Source: F23-B02 sp963610045
GTDB taxonomy: Bacteria; Bacillota; Clostridia; Oscillospirales; Oscillospiraceae
DNA length: 43,274 nt
Reading direction: 5' to 3'
NCBI GenBank assembly: GCA_963610045.1
Contig: CAVDMS010000007.1
Coordinates: forward strand, 1-43,274
A model generated the notes under the pieces. It saw only the letters and a program-made list of their open reading frames with translations, made no database searches and had not been told where the DNA came from. Shown here piece after piece: positions 15,784 to 24,403 of the stretch; the first letter of the stretch is position 1, and each line of letters begins with the position of its first letter. The translations under genes were made by a program, and so were the position numbers.

Positions 15784-15994
15784 GGCTCAGGGGCTTGGGC
15801 GGGATTATCGTCGATATTGCGTGCTTGTAGATAAGCTGCTGCTTACCGTCGGTGTCAAGCACGACGGTAAAGCCGTCGAAGGATCGGATGATCCCGTGCA
15901 TCTGAAAGCCGTTCATAAGAAAGACCGTGACGCTTAGCCTGTCACGTCTGAGCTGATTCAAAAATACGTCCTGTAGATTCTGTGTCTTTTGCAT
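15773..15994 (-). CDS. hfq: RNA chaperone Hfq
   Basis: Sm-like hexameric RNA-binding protein that promotes small-RNA/mRNA pairing. It is 73 residues, close to the minimal Gram-positive length. The Sm1 motif is present (QDVFLNQLRRDRLSVTVFL, then NGFQMHGIIRSFDGF) and the Sm2 motif is YKHAISTI, including the KH pair that lines the U-binding pore. The rim shows basic residues (RRDR). AGGAG eight bases before ATG 15994 fixes the start; the longer ORF overlaps miaA. The order miaA-hfq is the same as in Enterobacteria and many Clostridia. The last ten bases overlap the next gene. Confidence 0.95.
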   Translation of the reverse strand: MQKTQNLQDVFLNQLRRDRLSVTVFLMNGFQMHGIIRSFDGFTVVLDTDGKQQLIYKHAISTIIPPKPLSLEE

Positions 15995-16040
15995 AATTTT
16001 GCTCCTGTCTATGTAATGATTTGCGCTTTGCGCAGCATCA

Positions 16041-17006
16041 TCATAGACCGAAGGAGTGAAGATATTCGGTCGAAAGCCGTCGTGCCTCCAAAAAATCGGG
16101 CGTTTGCCCGTGGCGTATCCAAAGAAGTCCTTCCTTGCGGCGCAGCCATGTGAGCTGACGCTTGGCGTAGCGGCGGCTCTCACGCTTTATAAGCTCTATC
16201 GCCTCGTCCCTCGTTATCTCGCCTCGGAGCGCCGAGAGCGGCTCCTTGTAGCCGATCGCCTGCATTGCGGTGCAGTCGGGGTTAAGTCCCTCGCTTTGCA
16301 GCGCCTGCACCTCCTCAAACAGACCGAGACGCACCATTTCGTCGACACGGTCGTTTATGCGTGCGTACAGATGCTCACGGTCGAGGTAGTCGAGCGCAAT
16401 GACCGCCGCACGGTAGCGGGGCGGGGCAAGTCTCGTCTCCCGATCATGCTCGCTCAGGCTCTTTCCCGTAAGACGGTACACCTCGAAGGCACGGATTATC
16501 CTGCGCCTGTCGGTCGGCGGCAGCTTTTCGGCACGCTCCGGGTCGAAAACACGAAGCTGCCGTAGCATCTCCTCGCCGCCAAGCTCGTCGTACCTGCGCT
16601 CAAGCTCCGCCCGAAGCTCCGGGTCCTCCCCGGCGGCGGAGGCAAAGTCCCGGCCGGAAAGCAGGGAGTCGATGTAAAGATTCGTGCCGCCGACGATGAC
16701 GGGCAGCTTCCCTCTCGCCAAAATGTCGTCCGTGCAGGCGGACGCCTCCTCGACGTAGCGTGCAACGGAGTATTGCTCACTCGGCTCTGCCACGTCTATC
16801 ATGTGATGCGGCACGCCGCAGCGCTCGTCGGGCGTTGCCTTTGCCGTGCCTATGTCCATGCGGCGGTAGACCTGCATGGAGTCCGCCGAAACGATCTCCC
16901 CGTCAAAGCTCTTTGCAAGCTCGACCGAGAGCCTTGTCTTGCCCGTTGCGGTGGGTCCGCATATCACGGCGACCGTCGGGATATTGTCGTTAACGTTCAT
17001 GCTCAT
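16041..17006 (-). CDS. miaA: tRNA dimethylallyltransferase
   Basis: Adds a dimethylallyl group to N6 of A37 in tRNAs reading UNN codons, giving i6A, the substrate of MiaB. The 321 residues show the P-loop GPTATGKT (about 17-24), the DSMQVYRRMDIGTAK motif and GGTNLYIDSLLSG, then the RNA-binding insertion and C-terminal helices (QAIGYKEPL, KRQLTWLRR). The ATG overlaps the mutL stop by four bases. MiaB, which converts i6A to ms2i6A, is encoded divergently 1.9 kb away. The first ATG (MSMNVND) and a second two codons later are both possible. Confidence 0.95.
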   Translation of the reverse strand: MSMNVNDNIPTVAVICGPTATGKTRLSVELAKSFDGEIVSADSMQVYRRMDIGTAKATPDERCGVPHHMIDVAEPSEQYSVARYVEEASACTDDILARGKLPVIVGGTNLYIDSLLSGRDFASAAGEDPELRAELERRYDELGGEEMLRQLRVFDPERAEKLPPTDRRRIIRAFEVYRLTGKSLSEHDRETRLAPPRYRAAVIALDYLDREHLYARINDRVDEMVRLGLFEEVQALQSEGLNPDCTAMQAIGYKEPLSALRGEITRDEAIELIKRESRRYAKRQLTWLRRKEGLLWIRHGQTPDFLEARRLSTEYLHSFGL

Positions 17007-18823
17007 ACTATCCGGCTGAAGAATTTGTCAAGCTCCGTTTTCGTGAGCGTGACGGAAACGGGTCTGCCGTGCGGGCAGTAGCGCACCTCGCCCGACACGA
17101 CCGCCTTTGCGATGCGGTCAAGCTCCGCCGGGTCGTGGCGGCGTCCCGCCTTTATCGCCGCCTTGCAGGCAACGGTGTGCAGAAGCTCCGTGCGTCCCGC
17201 CTTTGCGTCGTCGGCGCCGCCGATGCGCAGCTTTACGCAAAGCTCCTCGACGGCGGCAGCGGCGTCACCGGGGTCAATGTCCTCCGGGAGCGCACGAAGT
17301 GCGTATGCTCCCTCGCCGAACGGCTCAAGCTCAAAGCCAAGCTCCGAGAGCGTCTCTCCGTTTGCCTCAAGGGTCTCGGAATCCTCCGGTGAAAGCCGCA
17401 CGAGGATAGGCTCCAAAAGCGTCTGACTCATGACCTCACGTGCGCTGAGCACAAGCCTGTCGAAGATCATGCGCTCGTGGGCTGCGTGCTTATCAATGAG
17501 CAGCAGTTTTCCGTCAAATTCGACGAGAATGTATGTATTCAGCGCCTCACCGATGAGACTGTAGGCGGGAGAGGCGATTTTTTCAACAGTTTCAACTGCT
17601 TTTTCAACATTTTCGTTTTTTGTCGAAGCGGGAAAAACGCTGTCGTATTCCGGCATCGGACTGCGAAAAACGGCGCTTTGCGGCGCCCTTGCGGGGGTGG
17701 GTCTGAATACGGGAGCGGGTCTTTCGGAAAACGACGGACGGGAAAACGTGGTGCGGGGTCTGTCGTTAAATGTCGCAGAGGCGCTTTCCGTGAGCTTTTT
17801 TGTCCCCTCCGAAAGGCTTATCTCAAGGGGCTTGTCCTCCGTTTCGAGGGCGCTGCGCACGGTCTGATACACGGCGTCAAAGACCTTTTTCTCCTCGGAA
17901 AACTTCACTTCTGTCTTTGCGGGGTGTACATTTACGTCAACGGCGGCGTTGCCGAGGCTGAGGTAAATGACGCAGGCGGGAAAGCGTCCCGTGAGCAGCG
18001 TATTGCGGTACGCCTGCTCGACGGCGGACTGCAAAAGCGCCGAACGGATATACCTTCCGTTGCAGAAGAAATACTGTCTGCTGCGGCTGCCCTGACCCTT
18101 CGCCGGGGAGGACACAAAGCCCTCGACCGACACGCCGTCGGCGCTGCCCCGGCAGGGAAGCAGGGAGGTCGCAAGCTCTCTGCCGAGCAGGGAATACACG
18201 GCGGAATCGGACCTTGCGTCGCCGGGGGTGAAAAATTCCTCTGCCCCGTCTCTTATGCAGCGCACGGAGACCTCGGGTCTGCCGAGGGCGCAGTGCAGCG
18301 CCGCAGCGATGCAGGCGGAAGCCTCGCTCCTGTCGCTTTTGAGGAACTTGAGCCTTGCGGGGGTGTTGAAGAAAATGTCCCGCACGGTGATGCTCGTCCC
18401 CTCCGGGCAGCCGCAGGGCAGCATATCGACGATATCGCCCGCCTCGACGGTCATTTTAATGCCCTCGTCGGAGCCTTTTTCACGGGTGCAAAGCTCGATG
18501 CGGCTGACCGCCGAAATGGCTGCAAGAGCCTCGCCACGAAAGCCCATGGTGCCGATGGCTTCAAGCCCACGTTCGTCGTGAAGCTTGCTCGTTGCGTGCC
18601 GCATGAAGGCGATGCCGGCGTCCTCGGGACTCATGCCGCAGCCGTCGTCGCTTATGCGAATGTAGGGAGCGCCGCCGTTTTTGAACTCGACCGTCACCTT
18701 TTTGGCGCCTGCGTCGAAGGCGTTTTCCATAAGCTCCTTTATGACCGAGGCGGGACGTTCGACGACCTCGCCTGCGGCGATCATGTCCGCCAGATGCGGC
18801 GGAAGAATGTTTATCCTTGTCAT
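17003..18823 (-). CDS. mutL: DNA mismatch repair protein MutL
   Basis: GHKL ATPase that links MutS mismatch recognition to strand incision. The 606 residues have the N-terminal ATPase (AFDAGAKK with the catalytic Glu in KELMENAF, DDGCGM, MGFRGEALAAI), a variable linker (about 330-430) and a C-terminal dimer/endonuclease domain. The latter has DKHAAHERMIFD, matching the endonuclease motif DQHAxxE with a conservative change, plus CPHGRP near the end, a metal-site motif, so nicking activity is likely. ATG 18823 has AGAGGT upstream; the longer ORF runs into the promoter. It is first in the mutL-miaA-hfq operon and divergent from miaB-mutS. Confidence 0.95.
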   Translation of the reverse strand: MTRINILPPHLADMIAAGEVVERPASVIKELMENAFDAGAKKVTVEFKNGGAPYIRISDDGCGMSPEDAGIAFMRHATSKLHDERGLEAIGTMGFRGEALAAISAVSRIELCTREKGSDEGIKMTVEAGDIVDMLPCGCPEGTSITVRDIFFNTPARLKFLKSDRSEASACIAAALHCALGRPEVSVRCIRDGAEEFFTPGDARSDSAVYSLLGRELATSLLPCRGSADGVSVEGFVSSPAKGQGSRSRQYFFCNGRYIRSALLQSAVEQAYRNTLLTGRFPACVIYLSLGNAAVDVNVHPAKTEVKFSEEKKVFDAVYQTVRSALETEDKPLEISLSEGTKKLTESASATFNDRPRTTFSRPSFSERPAPVFRPTPARAPQSAVFRSPMPEYDSVFPASTKNENVEKAVETVEKIASPAYSLIGEALNTYILVEFDGKLLLIDKHAAHERMIFDRLVLSAREVMSQTLLEPILVRLSPEDSETLEANGETLSELGFELEPFGEGAYALRALPEDIDPGDAAAAVEELCVKLRIGGADDAKAGRTELLHTVACKAAIKAGRRHDPAELDRIAKAVVSGEVRYCPHGRPVSVTLTKTELDKFFSRIV

Positions 18824-18854
18824 GGCTACCTCTGTGTACAATATATAATATATC

Positions 18855-18860
18855 ATTATA
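18855..18860 (-). promoter_or_regulatory. candidate -10 box of mutL
   Basis: A perfect TATAAT on the minus strand 32 bases upstream of the mutL ATG. No good -35 lies at 16-18 bp, so the call is tentative. It is 11 bp from the -35 of the divergent miaB promoter. Confidence 0.35.
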
Positions 18861-18871
18861 CATTATTTTAG

Positions 18872-18901
18872 TTGAAAGTTCCACTCTTTTTATGGTAAAA
18901 T
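18872..18901 (+). promoter_or_regulatory. sigma-A-type promoter of miaB
   Basis: TTGAAA (18872-18877), an 18-bp spacer and TAAAAT (18896-18901), followed by AGGAAAACAGG and the miaB ATG at 18940. Confidence 0.6.
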
Positions 18902-18939
18902 GCTCGGAGAACGTTAATAAAGGAAAACAGGAAATCAAT

Positions 18940-20361
18940 ATGGCATATGTGAGAAAAGAGATCGGGGTCGGGGACATAAAGCGGCAGGAGGAATACTGTG
19001 CCGAGGTCTTTGACCGCATAACCGCAAACGGCGCAAGACCGCTTGCAATGGTGGATACCTACGGCTGTCAGCAGAACGAGGCGGACAGTGAAAAGATAAG
19101 GGGCTACCTCGCCGACATGGGCTACGGCTTCACGCAGGACGAGTTCCAGGCGGACCTTATAGTCGTCAACACCTGCGCCGTGCGTGAACACGCAGAGATG
19201 CGTGTCCTCGGCAACGTGGGTCAGCTAAACCACTCCAAAAAGGCAAAGCCGGGGCAGATCGTCGCCGTCTGCGGCTGCATGGTGCAGCAGCCCCACATGG
19301 CAGAGAAGATTCGGCGCTCCTACCCCGTGGTGGATATGGTCTTCGGACCGCACGAGCTTTGGCGTCTGCCGGAGCTTATGCTGCGCTACCTCGAAAAGGG
19401 CAAGCGTGTGTTCGAGACGACGCAGTCCGACGGCACCGTCGCCGAGGGCGTCCCCCAAAAGCGTGACGGCAGCATAAAGGCGTGGCTGTCCATCATGTAC
19501 GGCTGCAACAACTTCTGCACCTACTGCATCGTACCCTACGTCCGCGGCAGGGAGCGCTCCCGCCGGCCGGAGGACATCGTCGCCGAGGCGAGAGAGCTTG
19601 TGGCTGCGGGCTACAAGGAGATAACGCTCCTCGGTCAGAACGTCAACTCCTACGGCAAGGACCTCGATACGGACGTGTCCTTTGCCGACCTCATCGCAAT
19701 GATAAACGACATTCCGGGCGAATTTCTCATCCGCTTTATGACGAGCCACCCCAAGGATGCGACGGAGGAGCTGTTCCGCACGATGGCGGAGTGCGAAAAG
19801 TGCGCACATCAGCTTCACCTGCCCGTGCAGAGCGGCAGCGACCGCATATTGAAGGCGATGAACAGGCACTACGATTCGGAAAAGTACCTTCAGAAGGTGG
19901 AGCTTGCCCGAAGCTATATGCCCGACCTCGTCCTCACGACGGACATAATCGTCGGCTTCCCGAACGAGACGGAGGAGGATTTTGAGGAGACGCTCAGGCT
20001 CTGCGAAAAGGTGCGCTACGATGCGATGTTCACCTTCATCTACTCCAAGCGTGTCGGCACTCCGGCAGCGGAGATGCCCGACCCCTACAGCCGTGAGGAT
20101 AAGCAGAAGCACTTCGACCGTCTGCTCGACGTCGCAAACCGCATCTCTGCGGAAAAGCACCGTGAGTACGAGGGCAAGACCGTAAGAGTTCTTGTCGACG
20201 GCGAGACCGGCAAGGAGCAGTATAACCTCTCGTCGAGGACAAACGGCGGCAGGCTCGTGCATCTCAAAGGTTCAAAGGAGCTTTTGGGACGCTTCATAAA
20301 CGTCAAAATAACGGGATCAAACACATGGGCGCTGTACGGCGAACCCGAAACGGAGGACTGA
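18940..20361 (+). CDS. miaB: tRNA-i6A37 methylthiotransferase
   Basis: Radical-SAM enzyme adding a methylthio group to C2 of i6A37, using two 4Fe-4S clusters. The 473 residues have the N-terminal UPF0004 domain with cluster cysteines in TYGCQQNEAD, VVNTCAVRE and VCGCMVQ; the radical-SAM CxxxCxxC in YGCNNFCTYCIVPYVRG; and a C-terminal TRAM domain (about 400-470). The ORF opens upstream at 18817, but the homologous region begins near ATG 18940, which has AGGAAAACAGG before it. It is first in a rightward operon with a small membrane protein, mutS and a CPBP protease, and faces mutL-miaA across a 116-bp promoter region. Confidence 0.95.
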   Translation: MAYVRKEIGVGDIKRQEEYCAEVFDRITANGARPLAMVDTYGCQQNEADSEKIRGYLADMGYGFTQDEFQADLIVVNTCAVREHAEMRVLGNVGQLNHSKKAKPGQIVAVCGCMVQQPHMAEKIRRSYPVVDMVFGPHELWRLPELMLRYLEKGKRVFETTQSDGTVAEGVPQKRDGSIKAWLSIMYGCNNFCTYCIVPYVRGRERSRRPEDIVAEARELVAAGYKEITLLGQNVNSYGKDLDTDVSFADLIAMINDIPGEFLIRFMTSHPKDATEELFRTMAECEKCAHQLHLPVQSGSDRILKAMNRHYDSEKYLQKVELARSYMPDLVLTTDIIVGFPNETEEDFEETLRLCEKVRYDAMFTFIYSKRVGTPAAEMPDPYSREDKQKHFDRLLDVANRISAEKHREYEGKTVRVLVDGETGKEQYNLSSRTNGGRLVHLKGSKELLGRFINVKITGSNTWALYGEPETED

Positions 20362-20363
20362 AA

Positions 20364-20906
20364 ATGCCAAAGGAAAGCATCAAAAAATTCAAGGTCACAA
20401 ACAGCCTGAGACTTCACAAGGGTTCGATGACGATAGTGTTCTTTGTCGCAGTCGGACTGCTTGCGTTTGCGCTTATATCGCTCGCCGTCTGCCTTATCGG
20501 GGGCCTGGGCGATAAGTATATATACGGACTTCTCGTGATACTCGCCATGGTCAGCGCACTGTGGGTGTTCGGCTTTAAGCTCATCTCCGTGAACTCCTAC
20601 GGCTTTTCGATGGTGTCCTTCGGCGACAAGTGCATGAGATTCTATCTCAACGAAAAGACCGACGACCTGTTTTGGAGCGCCGTGACCGACTGCGGCATGA
20701 TAAAGAACCTGTGGATAAAGTGGGTGTACATATCAAATCACGAGCTTTCGGACACGGAGCGGAAGCACTTCCCCGACAACACGGGCGAGGGTACCTTCTA
20801 CTTCGAGTACAGCGAGAAGGCGTTCGACGAATTTATGAAATATCTCCCGGAGCAGTTTCACGAGGAAATGCTCCGTCAGCGTGATGAGCTGATAAAGAAA
20901 AAATAA
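20364..20906 (+). CDS. two-helix membrane protein of unknown function
   Basis: A 180-residue protein I do not recognise as a named family. It has a short basic N-terminus, two membrane helices (about 22-48, MTIVFFVAVGLLAFALISLA, and about 54-78, YIYGLLVILAMVSALWVFGF) and a C-terminal cytosolic domain of ~100 residues. That domain (VNSYGFSMVSFGDKCMRFYL, then DDLFWSAVTDCGMI and a helical end) resembles in outline the YcxB-like/PH-type domains that follow paired helices in other Firmicute proteins; this is inference. ATG 20364 starts two bases after the miaB stop, and mutS begins 21 bases after its end, so it is inside a tight miaB-mutS operon. Confidence 0.65.
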   Translation: MPKESIKKFKVTNSLRLHKGSMTIVFFVAVGLLAFALISLAVCLIGGLGDKYIYGLLVILAMVSALWVFGFKLISVNSYGFSMVSFGDKCMRFYLNEKTDDLFWSAVTDCGMIKNLWIKWVYISNHELSDTERKHFPDNTGEGTFYFEYSEKAFDEFMKYLPEQFHEEMLRQRDELIKKK

Positions 20907-20927
20907 CTACGGTCAGGAGGGTGTGAC

Positions 20928-23528
20928 GTGGCTGAACTCACACCGATGAAACAGCAATATTACGAAATAAAGCACCGGCACAACGACTGCCTTCTGTTTT
21001 TCCGTCTCGGCGACTTTTACGAGATGTTCGACGACGACGCAAAGCTTGCCTCTAAGGAGCTTGACCTTGCGCTGACGACGAGGGACAGGGGCATTCAGGA
21101 CCCCGAAAAGCGCACGCCCATGTGCGGAGTGCCGTATCACAGTGCGCAGAGCTATATAGCAAAGCTCGTCGCAAAGGGCTACAAGGTGGCGATCTGCGAA
21201 CAGATAGAGGACCCGGCGACCGCAAAGGGTCTCGTCAAGCGTGACGTTATACGCATAGTCACCCCCGGTACGGTGACGGACAGCATCATGCTTGAGGAGG
21301 GGCGCAGCAACTACCTCGGCTCGGCGTTTCTTGCCGCCGACCGGGGCGGCGTCGCCTTCTGCGACATATCGACGGGCGAGTTCTGCTGCGCCTGCTTCGA
21401 GAGCGATGCGAAAAATCACATCATAAACGAGATGGGGCGCTTTGCGCCCAAGGAGGTCGTTTTAAACTCCGGTGCGTATATGCAGTGCGACGAGATCTCC
21501 GAGTTTCTCACAAAGCGCCTCGGCTGCATGATAGAGCTGGGGCACAACTTCGAGTTCATGGCGTCGGCGGCAAGAGTGTGCGAGCAGTTTAAGGTCGGAA
21601 GCCTTGACGAGCTTTCTCTCGGCGAGCTTCAGCCGGCGGTCTGCGCCTGCGGTGCGCTGCTGTCGTACATCAGCGAAACGCAGAAAACCGAGCTTTCGAA
21701 CATCCGCAGCGTGGACATATTCGGCAGCGGCAGATACATGGAGCTTGACTGGGCGACAAGGCGCTCCCTTGAGCTGACGGAGTCCCAGCGCACGGGCGAG
21801 AAAAAGGGTTCGCTCCTGTGGGTGCTTGACAAGACAAAGACCCCCATGGGCGGCAGACTTCTGCGAAGTTGGGTCGAGCGTCCTCTTTTAAGTCCCGTGA
21901 ATATTAAGCGCCGCCTCACGGCGGTGTCGGAGCTTGTGCGGGACAACACCGCAAGGGGCGAGATAATCCAGACCCTGCGGGGCATAAACGATATGCAGCG
22001 GCTCATCGGCAAGGTCGTGTTCGGCAGTGCAAACGGCAGGGACCTCATCGCTCTCGGCGAATGCACGAGGGCGCTTCCGACCTTAAAAGCACAGCTTGCG
22101 CAATTTAAGTGCAGCACCCTGCGGGAGATCGCCGCAATGGACGAGCTTTCCGACATAACGAGCCGCATCGACAGGGCGATATGCGACGATCCGCCGTTTT
22201 CCGTGCGTGAGGGCGGCATTCTGCGCAAGGGCTACTCCGAGGAGGTCGATAAGCTCCGCAGCATCCGTGACAACGGAGCGGAGGCGGTGGCGGCGCTTGA
22301 GCGCCGTGAGCGGGAGCGCACCGGCATCAAAAAGCTCAAGGTGGGCTACAACCGTGTGTTCGGCTATTATATCGACGTTCCCAAGTCCGCAGGCGAGACC
22401 AATATCCCCGACGACTACATAAGAAAGCAGACCCTCGTTTCAAACGAGCGCTACTTCACGCAGGAGCTTAAAGAGCTTGAAAACAACCTGCTCACCGCCG
22501 CCGACAGAATAAAGGAGCTTGAGTACAAGCACTTTACCATGGTGTGCGAGATCATCGGCGCAAGGGTCGAGGCGGTGCAGCAAAGCGCCGACGCCGTCGC
22601 AAGGCTGGACGCTCTCGCCTCGCTTGCCGAGGTCGCCGTGCGCAACGACTACTGTATGCCGGAGGTCGATACCTCCGGGGAGCTTATCATCCGTGAGGGC
22701 AGACACCCTGTCGTGGAGCAGTCGGTGAAGGACGTGATGTTCGTCCCGAACGACACCGTTTTGAACCGTGACGGCAGCCGTGTTGCGATAGTCACGGGTC
22801 CGAACATGGCGGGTAAAAGCACCTATATGCGTCAGACGGCGCTCATCTGCCTCATGGCGCAGATGGGTTCCTTCGTCCCGGCAAAAAGCGCCGTCGTCGG
22901 CGTCGTGGACAGGGTGTTCACGAGGATCGGCGCATCGGACGACCTTGCCGCCGGACAATCGACCTTCATGCTCGAAATGAGCGAGGTCGCAAACATTCTC
23001 AAATATGCCACCTCGTCGTCCCTGCTCATTCTCGACGAGATCGGCAGAGGCACCTCGACCTATGACGGCATGGCGATAGCCAGAGCCGTGCTTGAGCATT
23101 GCGCCGACAAGCGCAGGCTCGGCGCAAAGACCATGTTCGCAACGCATTACCATGAGCTGAGCGCACTTGAGGGCGTGGTCGAGGGCGTGCATAATTACAG
23201 CATCAGCGCAAAGAAGCAGGGCGGAACGCTCGTGTTCCTGCGCCGCATAATGCCCGGCGCAGCCGACGACAGCTACGGCATCGAGGTCGCAAAGCTTGCG
23301 GGCGTGCCGGACGGGGTCATATCGAAGGCAAAGACCTACCTCAAAGAGCTTGAGACCGAAAGCTCCCGTCCCGACCTTGCCCCCGTGCAGGAGGAGGCGC
23401 AGATAAGCCTTATCGACGCCGGCACCGACGAGGTCGCAAGGATCCTGCGCCGGACGGATATCGACTCTCTCACACCGCTTGAGGCGCTCAACCTCCTCAG
23501 TGAGCTGAGAAAGAAGGTAAACGGATGA
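20928..23528 (+). CDS. mutS: DNA mismatch repair protein MutS
   Basis: Mismatch sensor of 866 residues. The N-terminal mismatch-binding domain has FRLGDFYEMF, including the Phe-x-Glu (FYE) that stacks on and contacts the mispaired base. The connector, lever and clamp regions follow, and the ABC-type ATPase has Walker A GPNMAGKST, the signature region ASDDLAAGQSTFMLEM, Walker B LLILDEIGRGTSTYDG and the His switch THYHEL. It ends with a helix-turn-helix/dimer segment. The start is GTG 20928, preceded by AGGAGGGTGTGAC and beginning the conserved LTPMKQQYYEIK. It overlaps the CPBP gene by four bases. Its partner MutL is divergent. Confidence 0.96.
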   Translation: MAELTPMKQQYYEIKHRHNDCLLFFRLGDFYEMFDDDAKLASKELDLALTTRDRGIQDPEKRTPMCGVPYHSAQSYIAKLVAKGYKVAICEQIEDPATAKGLVKRDVIRIVTPGTVTDSIMLEEGRSNYLGSAFLAADRGGVAFCDISTGEFCCACFESDAKNHIINEMGRFAPKEVVLNSGAYMQCDEISEFLTKRLGCMIELGHNFEFMASAARVCEQFKVGSLDELSLGELQPAVCACGALLSYISETQKTELSNIRSVDIFGSGRYMELDWATRRSLELTESQRTGEKKGSLLWVLDKTKTPMGGRLLRSWVERPLLSPVNIKRRLTAVSELVRDNTARGEIIQTLRGINDMQRLIGKVVFGSANGRDLIALGECTRALPTLKAQLAQFKCSTLREIAAMDELSDITSRIDRAICDDPPFSVREGGILRKGYSEEVDKLRSIRDNGAEAVAALERRERERTGIKKLKVGYNRVFGYYIDVPKSAGETNIPDDYIRKQTLVSNERYFTQELKELENNLLTAADRIKELEYKHFTMVCEIIGARVEAVQQSADAVARLDALASLAEVAVRNDYCMPEVDTSGELIIREGRHPVVEQSVKDVMFVPNDTVLNRDGSRVAIVTGPNMAGKSTYMRQTALICLMAQMGSFVPAKSAVVGVVDRVFTRIGASDDLAAGQSTFMLEMSEVANILKYATSSSLLILDEIGRGTSTYDGMAIARAVLEHCADKRRLGAKTMFATHYHELSALEGVVEGVHNYSISAKKQGGTLVFLRRIMPGAADDSYGIEVAKLAGVPDGVISKAKTYLKELETESSRPDLAPVQEEAQISLIDAGTDEVARILRRTDIDSLTPLEALNLLSELRKKVNG

Positions 23529-24205
23529 CGCAGTTTAAAGATCGGCTCACCCGCTTTGAGTTTTGGAGCGCAATGGCGATGCTGCCGCTGCACTGCGTCC
23601 TGCTGCCGAGACTGCTGCTCGTTTTAAACAACGTGCTGAATTTGGGTCTCAGCGGCGCTCGCTTTAACCTGCTGTACTACTGCATGAGCTTTATACTCGT
23701 GCTTGTGCTGCTTGGCAGATACCTTCTGCGGAGCTGGCGGAACCTTGCGGAGAATCCGGGGCTGTGCCTCATGCATTTTCTGACGGCGTGGGGGCTGTGC
23801 CTTGCGCTGAACATTGCGGTGAACCTGCTGATGCTCCTGATCTCCCCTTCCGGCTCGAACCCGAACCAAGACACCGTGGATCAGCTTGTGTCGCATGACA
23901 GAAGCACCATGATGGCGGTCGCCGTGCTGCTTGCTCCCGTGGTGGAGGAGGCGATATTCCGGGGCGGCATATTCTGTACCATACGCCGCCGCAGCCGCAT
24001 TGCGGCTTACGTCGTGACGGTGTTGGTGTTCGGACTGTACCACATTGCGGCGTACATCATGTCGTCCGGCGATCTGAGGATGCTCATATACGTTATACAG
24101 TACATCCCCGGCGGCGTCGCTCTGTGCTGGAGCTACGACAAGAGCGGCAGTATATGGACGGCGATCTTCTTCCATATGAGCTATAATTTTATTTCCATGA
24201 TGTAA
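23525..24205 (+). CDS. CPBP (CAAX/ABI) family intramembrane metalloprotease
   Basis: A 226-residue polytopic membrane protein with about six helices. The three CPBP motifs are visible in the second half: EEAIFRG (Glu-Glu...Arg, about 141-147), FGLYH (about 168-172) and HMSYN (about 217-221), which supply the metal ligands and catalytic Glu. Family members include CAAX prenyl proteases, bacteriocin-immunity proteins and membrane-protein processing factors; the substrate here is unknown. Its ATG overlaps the mutS stop (ATGA), so it is translated with mutS, although no functional link is evident. No good terminator separates it from the rplJ promoter. Confidence 0.85.
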   Translation: MTQFKDRLTRFEFWSAMAMLPLHCVLLPRLLLVLNNVLNLGLSGARFNLLYYCMSFILVLVLLGRYLLRSWRNLAENPGLCLMHFLTAWGLCLALNIAVNLLMLLISPSGSNPNQDTVDQLVSHDRSTMMAVAVLLAPVVEEAIFRGGIFCTIRRRSRIAAYVVTVLVFGLYHIAAYIMSSGDLRMLIYVIQYIPGGVALCWSYDKSGSIWTAIFFHMSYNFISMM

Positions 24206-24213
24206 AATGCAAA

Positions 24214-24236
24214 AAAGCCTTGACAAGCAAGGCAAA
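24214..24236. other. palindrome overlapping the rplJ -35
   Basis: GCCTTG-ACAAG-CAAGGC, flanked by A runs on both sides. On the minus strand this reads as a hairpin followed by six Ts, but there is no leftward gene to terminate. The TTGACA -35 lies within it. Confidence 0.35.
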
Positions 24237-24248
24237 AAATGATATTTT
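24220..24248 (+). promoter_or_regulatory. sigma-A promoter of rplJ-rplL
   Basis: A perfect TTGACA (24220-24225), a 17-bp spacer and TATTTT (24243-24248). Transcription should begin near 24255, just before the L10 leader. Confidence 0.75.
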
Positions 24249-24251
24249 ATT

Positions 24252-24362
24252 TTGGCGCTCCGGAGACAGCAGGTTGCGGTTTCGTGTAAATCCTGCCGAG
24301 GATGGCATCAGATTTGATTGCTTTATGTCTCCGTGTCCCGTGATACGGAGACTTTTCTTTAT
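24252..24362 (+). ncRNA. ribosomal protein L10 leader with attenuator
   Basis: Autoregulatory 5'-leader bound by the L10-(L12)4 complex. The hallmark AATCCTGCCGAGGA is at about 24289-24302, with the upstream partner AGCAGG. CGGAGAC (24261-24267) can pair with GTCTCCG (24327-24333), closing the leader helix. The same GTCTCCG is also the left arm of an 8-bp terminator hairpin (GTCTCCGT paired with ACGGAGAC, then TTTTCTTT, 24327-24360). The two pairings exclude each other, so premature termination probably depends on which forms. The family is named from the conserved motif and its position before rplJ; the switching model is inferred from the pairing and from Bacillus rplJL. Confidence 0.85.
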
Positions 24363-24403
24363 TCTGCGGGCGCAGATAAATCGTGTGGAGGTGAAAAACA
24401 CAC

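Noticed and set aside
16041..16183. N-terminally extended Hfq starting at 16183
   Set aside because: The extra 63 codons overlap the end of miaA, have no Hfq similarity, and a well-placed AGGAG precedes ATG 15994.
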